From: GCA-2732805 sp964516605
Lineage (GTDB): Bacteria > Pseudomonadota > Gammaproteobacteria > Coxiellales > Coxiellaceae
Direction: 5' to 3'
Assembly: GCA_964516605.1 (NCBI GenBank)
Contig: CAZFAA010000003.1
Coordinates: 1 to 58,100 of the forward strand
Length of the DNA: 58,100 bases
Made by a program: the position numbers and the translations under genes. Each line of letters starts with the position of its first letter. Positions within the stretch are counted from its first letter, which is position 1. The notes beneath the pieces are model-generated. The model was not told where the DNA came from, did no database searches, and was given only the letters and a program-made list of their open reading frames with translations. Shown here piece by piece: positions 40,494 through 48,406 of the stretch.

Positions 40494-42116
40494 TCATGAT
40501 GTGTCCATAAATGCTATGGGAGTCAATACACAGCCCATAGCTAATTCAATCCACGTGAGCACGTGTGCTTGCGGCAATAAAATTAAATTTGTAATCGATA
40601 TCATTAATAAGCTCGCACCGATGGCGCCACTTAAAATGGGCAACCGTTTTTGTGATGCAGTGTTTGAGTTGGTGCGGCGTTCCTTCAGATTTTTATAGTG
40701 TTTATTTTCAAGGATATCATTGACGAGTTGCGGCATTTTTAGCAGCTGTGCTGCCGTATCGTGGAAATTTTCTTTGGCGTACTGGAATAGGCTTTTAATA
40801 CCTTTTTGCTCTCTGAGCCATTTTTCCATAAACGGTTTAGCAGTTTCCCATAAGTCCAAGTTGGGGTACAACACACGGCCTAGGCTTTCAATGTTAAACA
40901 ACGTTTTTTGCAATAATATTAATTGCGGTTGCACTTCCATTTCAAAACGTTCGGCTGTTTGAAATAAACGTAGCAGTAATTTACCAAATGAAATTTCAGC
41001 TAATGGTTTTTCAAAAATCGGTTCACACACAGTGCGAATTGCTGTTTCAAATTGATCAATGCGCGTGTTCGCAGCAACCCAACCACTTTCAATATGTAAT
41101 TGTGCAACGCGACGGTAATCGCGATTAAAAAAAGCGAGTAAGTTCATGGCTAAGTAATGTTGGTCTTCTGGTGTGAGTGTGCCCATGATACCAAAATCAA
41201 CACCCAAATAACGTGGATTTTCAGGATCTGTACTATCGATAAACATATTACCCGGGTGCATATCGGCATGAAAAAAACTATCACGAAAAACTTGGGTAAA
41301 GAAAATTTCAACTCCATACTCTGCTAGTTTTTTGAGATTGGTGCCACTGTCCTGAATTGCCGTCAAATCGCCCAATGAGATACCGTAAATACGTTCCATG
41401 ACCAACACATGCGTTGACACGTAATCCCAATACACTTTCGGTACATACATTTTATGTGAGTCGATAAAATTGCGCCGTAATAGTGATGCATTGGCAGCTT
41501 CCTGCTGCATGTCCAGCTCACCCCAAAGCGTTTGTTCAAATTCACGTACAATGGCAACAGGGTGTAAACGCTTGCCATGACGCCAAAAACGCTCTGTTAA
41601 TTTTGCTACAAAAAATAACAGAGCAAGGTCAGTATCGATCACTTTTTTAATGTGTGGGCGAGTGACTTTAATAATTACATCTTCTTGGGTGAGTAGTGTT
41701 GCTGCATGCACTTGTGCTACGGATGCAGATGCCAGAGGCGTTTCATTAAAAGAAGTAAAGAGTGCATCAATTGGCTTGCCTAACTCCATTTCTATGATGT
41801 GTTTGGCAATACGACCATCAAACGGCGGTACTTTATCTTGCAATTTTACGAGCTCAATTAGAATGTCATGGGGAATTAAATCGGCTCGCGTAGATAACAT
41901 TTGACCAAATTTAACGTAAATAGGGCCTAATGCTTCGAGTGTTTCGCGAATTGCTTGCCCGCGTGTTTTTTTAGTTGAAAAATAATAATATGGATTAAAA
42001 TAACGGAAAAATTTAAAGAAGCGGTATTGTTCTCCTAAAATGGAACTGACAAAATGAGTACGCATGAGTGCAAGATTAATTTGCAACAAACGCAGGATGA
42101 TTATGGGTTTTAACAT
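40494..42116 (-). CDS. ubiB: Ubiquinone biosynthesis atypical kinase/ATPase UbiB
   Basis: The 540-residue membrane-anchored protein of the ABC1/ADCK family has the KFGQMLSTRADLIP motif (KxGQ lid), an Ala-rich loop (LASASVAQVHAATL), the catalytic-loop FHADMHPGNMF and the VDFGIMG metal site. Two C-terminal membrane helices (about 485-505 and 510-532) anchor it to the inner membrane. It supports the coenzyme Q hydroxylation complex. The ATG overlaps the ubiJ stop by 7 bases, giving a ubiE-ubiJ-ubiB operon. Confidence 0.97.
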   Translation of the reverse strand: MLKPIIILRLLQINLALMRTHFVSSILGEQYRFFKFFRYFNPYYYFSTKKTRGQAIRETLEALGPIYVKFGQMLSTRADLIPHDILIELVKLQDKVPPFDGRIAKHIIEMELGKPIDALFTSFNETPLASASVAQVHAATLLTQEDVIIKVTRPHIKKVIDTDLALLFFVAKLTERFWRHGKRLHPVAIVREFEQTLWGELDMQQEAANASLLRRNFIDSHKMYVPKVYWDYVSTHVLVMERIYGISLGDLTAIQDSGTNLKKLAEYGVEIFFTQVFRDSFFHADMHPGNMFIDSTDPENPRYLGVDFGIMGTLTPEDQHYLAMNLLAFFNRDYRRVAQLHIESGWVAANTRIDQFETAIRTVCEPIFEKPLAEISFGKLLLRLFQTAERFEMEVQPQLILLQKTLFNIESLGRVLYPNLDLWETAKPFMEKWLREQKGIKSLFQYAKENFHDTAAQLLKMPQLVNDILENKHYKNLKERRTNSNTASQKRLPILSGAIGASLLMISITNLILLPQAHVLTWIELAMGCVLTPIAFMDTS

Positions 42117-42700
42117 TGTTTTATCTTCTGTGTTAGTCGTTCTACATCATTACGTAATGTCGTCACGTCTTGGTAAAAGAGTTCCAATTCATCACGTGTG
42201 GGGCTCAGACGCGATTCATGGTGTATGTATTCACTGACATTGCGCTGTAAGCTCGATAAGATGTCTTTACCAAATGCGATTGCTTTGCTGACATTGTTTG
42301 AAATAAAGCTTGCTGGCATATCGCCTACAATTCGTGACAAATGTTCTTCCCAATTAATATTAAGGTTACTTAAAATTTGCTGCATCGCAATACCAACGTG
42401 AGCGTCACCGTGAAATTGTACAGGATGCTTTTTCATAGCTTCTGATTTATTTTGCGCTAAGCCAACACGAACTAAGTTATGCAATCGTGCACGAATAGTT
42501 GTATTAGGTTCAACTATTATATTATTACGTAATTCGATACCGTTATGCTTAGGGATGATGTATAAAGAAATAGCCCAGTCAGTCACATCTAAGCGTACTA
42601 TTTTGCCTTCTAATTCTTGTAAGCGTGCGAGTGTTTGCAAATCAGTGGTTAGGCAGCGATTGATTGCGGACTCCAGGAGCAATAAAGCAGAATCAATCAT
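42110..42700 (-). CDS. ubiJ: Ubiquinone biosynthesis accessory factor UbiJ (SCP2 domain)
   Basis: The 196-residue protein has an N-terminal SCP2 lipid-binding domain (about 10-115), then an amphipathic helical tail with a heptad-like pattern (ELFYQDVTTLRNDVERLTQK), as in UbiJ. UbiJ and UbiK organise the Ubi protein complex around its hydrophobic intermediates. The position between ubiE and ubiB is diagnostic. Its ATG overlaps the ubiE stop by 4 bases. Confidence 0.93.
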   Translation of the reverse strand: MIDSALLLLESAINRCLTTDLQTLARLQELEGKIVRLDVTDWAISLYIIPKHNGIELRNNIIVEPNTTIRARLHNLVRVGLAQNKSEAMKKHPVQFHGDAHVGIAMQQILSNLNINWEEHLSRIVGDMPASFISNNVSKAIAFGKDILSSLQRNVSEYIHHESRLSPTRDELELFYQDVTTLRNDVERLTQKIKQC

Positions 42701-43458
42701 TCGTATTTATATCCTGTATGCAGGGCAACGATCCCAGCTGATAAATTAATATAACGACACTCTTCAAAACCGGCGTGTTGCATTTTATTTTTTAGCGTTT
42801 CTTGATCGGGGTGTTTGCGGATCGATTCAGCAAGATAGCGATAACTGTCTTCATCTTTAGCAATAAATTTGCCTATTTTAGGCAGAATATTAAAAGAGTA
42901 GGCATCATAGAATTTATTGAGCACTTTAACAATAGGTTTTGAAAATTCCAGAATAAGCACCTTTCCTCCTGGTTTTAAACAGCGAAACATAGAGCGTAAT
43001 GCAGCATCTTGATCGGTCACATTACGCAAGCCAAAACCAATAATAATCCGATCAAAGTGGTTTGATTCAAAAGGTAGGTATTGTGCATCTGCTAAAACAA
43101 AGTCAATGTTATTAAAGAGGCCTTGATCTAGCAGCCTGTCGTATCCAACACGCAGCATGGATGCGTTAATATCAGCAATGCATACCCGGCCTTGTGCGCC
43201 TATTTTTTGACAGATTAATTTCGTTAAATCACCCGTGCCTCCAGCCAGATCTAGTACAGTATCTCCTGCATGTAAAGACAGTTGCGCAATAGCATAGCGT
43301 TTCCACAGGCGGTGTAAGCCTGCTGACATCAAGTCATTCATGAGGTCATATTGATCAGCAACAGAGTGAAAAACTTGAGCAACACGGGTTGCTTTCTCTG
43401 CAACCGGAACTTGCTCAAAACCAAAATGAGTCGTCTGCTCTTCTTTTGTAGTAGTCAG
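42697..43458 (-). CDS. ubiE: Ubiquinone/menaquinone methyltransferase UbiE, CTG start
   Basis: The 253-residue SAM-dependent C-methyltransferase of coenzyme Q synthesis has the motif I DLAGGTGDL, then ITFGLRN-like IIGFGLRNVTD and FSKPIVKVLNKFYDAYSF. The first in-frame ATG (43341) would drop 39 residues, but those upstream codons encode the conserved UbiE N-terminus (TTHFGFEQVP and VFHSVADQYD). Extending upstream, the frame reaches a CTG at 43458, only 5 bases after a perfect AGGAGG, and then a TAA 12 bases beyond. No ATG, GTG or TTG is available in between. CTG is therefore the likely start, giving a length close to the E. coli protein (251). Confidence 0.92.
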   Translation of the reverse strand: MTTTKEEQTTHFGFEQVPVAEKATRVAQVFHSVADQYDLMNDLMSAGLHRLWKRYAIAQLSLHAGDTVLDLAGGTGDLTKLICQKIGAQGRVCIADINASMLRVGYDRLLDQGLFNNIDFVLADAQYLPFESNHFDRIIIGFGLRNVTDQDAALRSMFRCLKPGGKVLILEFSKPIVKVLNKFYDAYSFNILPKIGKFIAKDEDSYRYLAESIRKHPDQETLKNKMQHAGFEECRYINLSAGIVALHTGYKYE

Positions 43459-43463
43459 TGTTG

Positions 43464-43469
43464 CCTCCT
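43464..43469 (-). promoter_or_regulatory. Ribosome site that fixes the ubiE CTG start
   Basis: Perfect AGGAGG on the minus strand, 5 bases before CTG 43458. Its strength and ideal spacing support initiation at this rare codon. Confidence 0.75.
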
Positions 43470-43497
43470 CTTACCCAAAATTTTCTGAGTTAAGTGT

Positions 43498-44853
43498 CTA
43501 GAGTATGCTACGACTTAAGTCTTCATCTTCGGCTAATTGATTGAGTTGTTCGCTAACATATTCTATATCGATTTCTATAGATTGCCCGTCTCTATCTGAC
43601 GCATTGAACGATACCTCATCTAATAAGCGCTCCAGGATAGTGTGTAAACGTCTTGCGCCAATATTCTCGGTTTTGTCATTTACTTGCTGAGCAATTTCAG
43701 CAATCCGTTTAATACCTGACTCCTTGAAGCGCAGCGTAAATCCTTCTGTGCTCATTAATGCGCTGTATTGTTCAGTTAATGAAGCATTCGGTTCAACCAG
43801 AATACGCATTAAATCCTCTGTTGTCAGCGCATCGAGCTCAACACGAATGGGAAAGCGGCCTTGTAATTCAGGAATTAAGTCGGAGGGCTTGGCCAAATGA
43901 AAAGCACCTGAAGCAATAAATAAAATATGATCTGTTTTGACCATGCCATACTTCGTGAATACTGTGCAACCTTCCACCAATGGCAGTAGATCGCGTTGCA
44001 CCCCTTCACGTGACACATCACCGCCGTGCTCCGAATGTTTTACAATCTTATCTATTTCATCTAAGAACACAATACCGTTTTGCTCTACAACGCGTAGCGC
44101 TTGCGCTTTGACTTCTTCTTCATTTAGTAGTTTTTGAGCCTCATCGTCGGTGAGCTGCTTCATCGCATCTTTCACCGTAAGACGGCGTGATTTCGTGCGG
44201 CGATTCGACATGCCTTCCATTATATTTTGCAGTTGACCAACCATTTCCTCCATACCCGGAGGCCCCATGATTTCAACAGCAGGACCGCCACTTAACACAT
44301 CCACTTCAATTTCTTTATCGTCTAGCTCACCTTCGCGTAATTTTTTACGAAATAATTGTCGTGTAGCGCTGTCTTCTTTTTTATCTGCTAGGTCTTCTTT
44401 AGGCTCACCCTTGAGCTCACCACGAGGATTTGGGATGAGTGCATCCAGGATGCGCTCTTCAGCATGTTCTTGCGCAAAACTTTTTACTTTTTGTACTTCA
44501 TGCTCACGCACCATTTTAATGGCGATATCAATTAAGTCGCGAATAATCGATTCTACGTCGCGACCCACATAACCGACTTCAGTAAATTTAGTAGCTTCCA
44601 CTTTAATAAAGGGTGCATTAGCTAATGTTGCAAGGCGGCGCGCAATTTCTGTTTTACCAACGCCCGTTGGACCCATCATCAAGATGTTTTTTGGGGTGAT
44701 TTCACGGCGTAATTCTTCATCCAATTGCATACGACGCCAGCGGTTACGCAGTGCAATCGCAACAGCACGCTTCGCCTTATTTTGACCAATAATAAATTTA
44801 TCGAGTTCAGAAACAATTTCTTTAGGGGTCATGGTCATGGATTGATCTAGCAT
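43498..44853 (-). CDS. hslU: HslU ATPase subunit of the HslUV protease
   Basis: The 451-residue AAA+ unfoldase starts near MTPKEIVSELDKFIIGQNKAKR and has Walker A GPTGVGKTE, the GYVGRD pore loop, an I-domain (about 110-240) and Walker B IVFLDEID. The C-terminus EDLSRSIL matches the conserved tail that docks into HslV. GAGAG lies 7 bases before the chosen ATG. The reading frame is intact although its partner hslV, 14 bases upstream, is interrupted by two stop codons. Confidence 0.97.
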   Translation of the reverse strand: MLDQSMTMTPKEIVSELDKFIIGQNKAKRAVAIALRNRWRRMQLDEELRREITPKNILMMGPTGVGKTEIARRLATLANAPFIKVEATKFTEVGYVGRDVESIIRDLIDIAIKMVREHEVQKVKSFAQEHAEERILDALIPNPRGELKGEPKEDLADKKEDSATRQLFRKKLREGELDDKEIEVDVLSGGPAVEIMGPPGMEEMVGQLQNIMEGMSNRRTKSRRLTVKDAMKQLTDDEAQKLLNEEEVKAQALRVVEQNGIVFLDEIDKIVKHSEHGGDVSREGVQRDLLPLVEGCTVFTKYGMVKTDHILFIASGAFHLAKPSDLIPELQGRFPIRVELDALTTEDLMRILVEPNASLTEQYSALMSTEGFTLRFKESGIKRIAEIAQQVNDKTENIGARRLHTILERLLDEVSFNASDRDGQSIEIDIEYVSEQLNQLAEDEDLSRSIL

Positions 44854-44867
44854 AATATGTCTCTCGC

Positions 44868-45413
44868 TTAAGTATCGCTATCAAGTTCTTCAATGGTTAA
44901 ATTATTGTTTGTATAAACACAAATGCTTGCTGCAATAGAGAGTGATTTCTCAACGGTATCTTTTGCAGATAGTTGCGTATTTTCCAGCAGAGCAATTGCT
45001 GCTGATTGTGCATAAGGGCCGCCTGAACCAATCGCAGCGAGTCCGCGCTCAGGCTCAATGACGTCTCCATTCCCAGATAGTATTAAGGTCGCTTTTGCAT
45101 CCGCAACGATCAATAATGCTTCAAGACGACGCAACATTTTATCTGTGCGCCAATCCTTAGCCATTTCAACAGCTGCGCGCAATAAATTTACTTGATGTTA
45201 TTCAAGCTAACCTTCAAAGCGTTCAAATAGTGTAAAGGCATCCGCTGTGCCGCCTGCGAAGCCTGCAATGACGTTATTATTGTAAAGTCGACGTACTTTA
45301 CGTGCATTGCCTTTCATAATGGTATTGCCCATAGAGACTTGGCCATCGCCACCTACAACTACTTTATTACCACGTCGCACAGATAGGATGGTTGTACCTC
45401 GAAATTGCTCCAT
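44868..45413 (-). pseudogene. hslV: HslV protease subunit gene interrupted by two in-frame stop codons
   Basis: The frame would encode a 181-residue threonine peptidase. Residues 1-68 (from ATG 45413, after CAGGAG) and the part from RAAVEMAKDW to the end align with HslV, including TTILSVRRG with the catalytic Thr after a 6-residue propeptide, and GSGGPYAQSAAIALLENT. Both parts are in the same frame. Between them codon 69 is TAG (45207-45209) and codon 72 is TAA (45198-45200), in G-stop-L-E-stop-HQ, where relatives read roughly KLExHQ. Each stop is one A-to-T change from a lysine codon. Nothing is inserted or deleted. The second fragment has only a TTG and no ribosome site. The protease is probably lost, unless the stops are suppressed or are sequence errors. 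Confidence 0.85.
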
Positions 45414-45500
45414 AGTCATCTCCTGTTATAAGCGTCGTTATGAATAAGGAAACAGGTTGGGGCGGCCGTTACGAAATTCAAGAAGTGATTAGGAATAAAA

Positions 45501-45522
45501 AAGGGGCTATACAGCCCCTTTA
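45501..45522 (-). terminator. Strong rho-independent terminator of the outer-membrane protein gene
   Basis: AAAGGGGCT (45501-45509) and AGCCCCTTT (45514-45522) form a perfect 9-bp stem with a 4-base loop. On the minus strand it is followed by further T residues and lies 21 bases after the stop of the 45544-46116 gene. It could also act on plus-strand transcripts. Confidence 0.85.
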
Positions 45523-45543
45523 AGGTATTACAATACATAATCA

Positions 45544-46116
45544 TTAGAAAATGTACGATAACGCCAAGCTTCCTTGATGGAAGATTCCCCAGTTTGCTCT
45601 GTTGTCGAATCTGCCTTTTCCATAAGTTACAGGGTAGATTGAACCAGACACCATTAAGTTACGTAATGGCTGATAATCTAATCCTACAAATGGACCAACA
45701 AACCAAGGTGTTGAAAGATGTCTGGGTACACCAGTAACATCAACATAGTTTTTGTTGGAAATGTATACAACTGCAGCACCAGCACCGTATTTAACAAACA
45801 GATTGTCCATGCCAATTCTGTCTCTTAAGCCGAGTTCGCCAGCAGTACCCCAAGACCATTCAGAAGGCACCACATTGGAAGCTGCTTCATGAACAGCGTT
45901 CATAGCTACAGAAGCTGTGAACTCGTCAGTTGTGTAACTTGCTAAGGCACCAAAAGCGCTATTGCCTGCAAATTGACCCCACTGCATACCAAGACCCCAG
46001 CCACCACTATACAAGTCGTGAGCAGGCATATCTGGACCGCCAGCAAGAGCCGAGATTGATAAACAGCAGATGCCTGCGGCAACTAGTGTTTGAGCTAATT
46101 TTGTTTTAGTAAACAT
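45544..46116 (-). CDS. Small outer-membrane beta-barrel protein
   Basis: The 190-residue protein has a Sec signal peptide (about 1-24, cleavage after ALA). The mature part is made of alternating polar and hydrophobic strands rich in Gly and aromatic residues and ends SLALSYIF; a final Phe is the usual signal for insertion by the BAM complex. GGAGATC lies before the ATG at 46116; an ATG 15 bases earlier would include this site. A consensus promoter upstream and a strong terminator downstream mark it as a single-gene, probably well-expressed unit. I cannot assign it to a known porin or enzyme family. Confidence 0.8.
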   Translation of the reverse strand: MFTKTKLAQTLVAAGICCLSISALAGGPDMPAHDLYSGGWGLGMQWGQFAGNSAFGALASYTTDEFTASVAMNAVHEAASNVVPSEWSWGTAGELGLRDRIGMDNLFVKYGAGAAVVYISNKNYVDVTGVPRHLSTPWFVGPFVGLDYQPLRNLMVSGSIYPVTYGKGRFDNRANWGIFHQGSLALSYIF

Positions 46117-46157
46117 GTTAGAGATCTCCATATACTTTTTAAAAAGACTGCCAAGTC

Positions 46158-46185
46158 ATTATACATTCATTTTATTTATACTCAA
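46158..46185 (-). promoter_or_regulatory. Promoter of the outer-membrane protein gene
   Basis: On the minus strand TTGAGT (46180-46185), a 16-base spacer and a perfect TATAAT (46158-46163) lie about 40 bases upstream of the ATG at 46116. Confidence 0.7.
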
Positions 46186-46235
46186 ACATTTGAATATAAA
46201 TTCCATTAGAAATTATAGTTTAGCGAGCATATTTT

Positions 46236-46790
46236 TTATTTTGGATAATTATTTATCTTTAATTCGATACTGTTCACATGATTTGTTTTTAAATAAGCAA
46301 AATCAGTATCGGCATTTTCTTTTGAAAGATAAGGGCCAACAACAATTCGATATTGAGTTGTTTTATTTGTTGTGGCGGCTATTTTGGTAAAAGCATTTAA
46401 CCCCATGACACCAAGCTTGGTGACCAAATCGTCTGCTGCTGTTTTATCTGTTGATGTAGCTACCTGCAATAAGTAGTAGGGCTGATCTGTCGGAACTTGC
46501 AATGTTGTCACGTCTCCTTTTTTGATGTCGACACTAATTGCTGGCAGCATCGAGTAAAAATCAAACTCCTTTTGCACGACACGAGCGTTATGTTTGTCAG
46601 GGGGGGGTTGTTTCTTAATAAGGGGTGCAACTTTTATATTAGTCATCTGAAAATGCGGCATATGCATATAATGCGCATAAAAGAGAGTCGGTATGGACAA
46701 AACCAAGAGTAGAATGATAATAGCAATCGTCCATAGCCGCCGCGATTTTGTTGCAGGTTGTGGGCGCTTCTTGGCGTAGTCTCTATCCAT
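46236..46790 (-). CDS. SPOR-domain cell-division protein, FtsN-like
   Basis: The 184-residue protein has a short basic cytoplasmic start (MDRDYAKKRPQPATKSRR), one membrane helix (about 20-40), a linker and a C-terminal SPOR domain (about 105-180: YYLLQVATSTDKTAADDLVTKL; YRIVVGPYLSKENADTDFAYLK). SPOR domains bind denuded glycan at the septum. It lies between argS and hslVU, the place of ftsN in E. coli (ftsN-hslV-hslU), so an FtsN role is likely. It is shorter than E. coli FtsN, mainly in the linker. Confidence 0.82.
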   Translation of the reverse strand: MDRDYAKKRPQPATKSRRLWTIAIIILLLVLSIPTLFYAHYMHMPHFQMTNIKVAPLIKKQPPPDKHNARVVQKEFDFYSMLPAISVDIKKGDVTTLQVPTDQPYYLLQVATSTDKTAADDLVTKLGVMGLNAFTKIAATTNKTTQYRIVVGPYLSKENADTDFAYLKTNHVNSIELKINNYPK

Positions 46791-46792
46791 AA

Positions 46793-48298
46793 TTAGTTAC
46801 CTGTTGGAGTGGAGATGGTGGTATTGGCTGACGGCAGTGTCGGCTGAGGGATATCAAATGCTGGTTTATTACCATTAATAAGCAGTTGGCCCTGATCAAA
46901 AGTAAAGGCTAGAGATATCGAGCCATCGTTATTGGGGATCAACATTTTATTTTGCGTGAGGTACGTATACGCTTGCGCTGCGAGCTCCTGAGGTGTTTGT
47001 ATAACATTAGCGTTTGCGGCAGCTAGTTTGATTAATTGTTCTGTGTACAAGTGCAATAACCCTTGCTCGATAAAGCTTTGAGGAATGGATGCTTGTCCTT
47101 TTGCAATAACAACATCTTTTAATTCTTGCAAAACCAGTGGTAGCGCTTGTTCAATGTAGGCGTTATTTGGTTGTGCTTGTACTGTGCTGGCATCAGATTG
47201 CGCCTTTGCAATGATAGCATTTAATTTTTTTGCCATACCATCTGTAGCCTTCATGGTAAGCTCTGCTTGCGCAGAGAGTGGGCTTGATGCTAAGTCTTTA
47301 GGTAACCCAAGATACAGTTTGTCTATTTTAAATGTAAAACCATTTTGCAGAACCTGTATGGCTGTTTGTAGTGTTGGGTTGTTTGCTTGCATTTGCACAG
47401 AGGTAGGCTGTTGTAATGCCCGGACATCAACTCCGTTGACGCTGTAATTTAATGTGATAGGTTTTATTGTTTTTTGCATTGCATCAAGAGAGTCTATATT
47501 AAACGCAAAGGATGCATCGATTTTGCTTTTATCGGCTGTTAGGTGAGAGCCTGTGTTAAAGGTTACATTCTTGATTACGGCTAATGGTGTTTTTGCACCG
47601 TGTGCTATGAGTCCTATTAGTAATTTTTCAGCAGAAAAATCATAGGATCCAAGCCAAACAGTTTGGATTTGGCGCCCATTCATGGCGAACTTTATATTGT
47701 GCATTTCGATTGCGACAGAGGAAGCGGCATTGATAATGTGTGCATTCAATTGAGCAATAGAGAGCGTGTATTGCATTGCTGTGTGGTGGCTACCTTGTGT
47801 ATCAAAAAGGATATCGTTGAATGAATAGGTATTGCCTGCAGGGTCATGCAATAGGAAGGTGGAAATATGGGCAAATAAATTAGGTTGCCCATGCCATGGC
47901 AGTAGTGCACCAAAAGCGCCATCAAAATCTGTTGAATGATCGTCGATCACGATGGCGCCGGCTCCCCAATGCACAGAGGACGAGTTATTGCGATGAATAA
48001 AAAAGAGTGGCCCATGTTTGATGGTGGCAGCGTAAGTGTAGCTTTCATTAAATTTTGTTGATGCTGCTGCAGGCGTGTGGAGCGTTATTTTGATTTGCGC
48101 ATCGGATGAAAACCAGTGCCGCTGGTAATTTTCTGTTGTGACAGTGATGTAATTTGAGTAAGGGGGTGTGCTATTAAACACATTAATATTATCTAAAGCT
48201 AATTGCTGAACGTGTTTTCCAATAAAATAAGGGGCTACAAATAAAATAGTGAGAATAATCGCCATGATGGCGAGTAACGAATAAATGAGTTTACGCAT
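46793..48298 (-). CDS. YdgA/DUF945-family envelope protein
   Basis: The 501-residue protein has an N-terminal signal-anchor helix (about 4-24). The Y-x-R-x-WFSS motif (ENYQRHWFSSDAQIKI) near residues 57-72 typifies DUF945 (YdgA-like) proteins, and the rest is a long periplasmic series of beta strands resembling AsmA-type lipid-handling proteins. The function of the family is not established. It ends 2 bases before the SPOR gene and so is probably co-transcribed with it. Confidence 0.8.
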   Translation of the reverse strand: MRKLIYSLLAIMAIILTILFVAPYFIGKHVQQLALDNINVFNSTPPYSNYITVTTENYQRHWFSSDAQIKITLHTPAAASTKFNESYTYAATIKHGPLFFIHRNNSSSVHWGAGAIVIDDHSTDFDGAFGALLPWHGQPNLFAHISTFLLHDPAGNTYSFNDILFDTQGSHHTAMQYTLSIAQLNAHIINAASSVAIEMHNIKFAMNGRQIQTVWLGSYDFSAEKLLIGLIAHGAKTPLAVIKNVTFNTGSHLTADKSKIDASFAFNIDSLDAMQKTIKPITLNYSVNGVDVRALQQPTSVQMQANNPTLQTAIQVLQNGFTFKIDKLYLGLPKDLASSPLSAQAELTMKATDGMAKKLNAIIAKAQSDASTVQAQPNNAYIEQALPLVLQELKDVVIAKGQASIPQSFIEQGLLHLYTEQLIKLAAANANVIQTPQELAAQAYTYLTQNKMLIPNNDGSISLAFTFDQGQLLINGNKPAFDIPQPTLPSANTTISTPTGN

Positions 48299-48406
48299 GT
48301 GGGCATCCTGGTGTTACGAAATGCAATCATTATATACCACTGTCGAATGAAGATGCGAACAAAAAGGTACAATAGCTCGATGTATTCTGTTAGTGACGAT
48401 CTTGCT

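Noticed and set aside
42697..43341. ubiE starting at the internal ATG 43341 (214 residues)
   Set aside because: It removes the conserved N-terminus that is clearly encoded upstream and ignores the perfect ribosome site before CTG 43458.
44868..45182. Independent small gene made from the second half of hslV
   Set aside because: Its only start is a TTG with no ribosome site, and the sequence is simply the in-frame continuation of HslV after the two stops.
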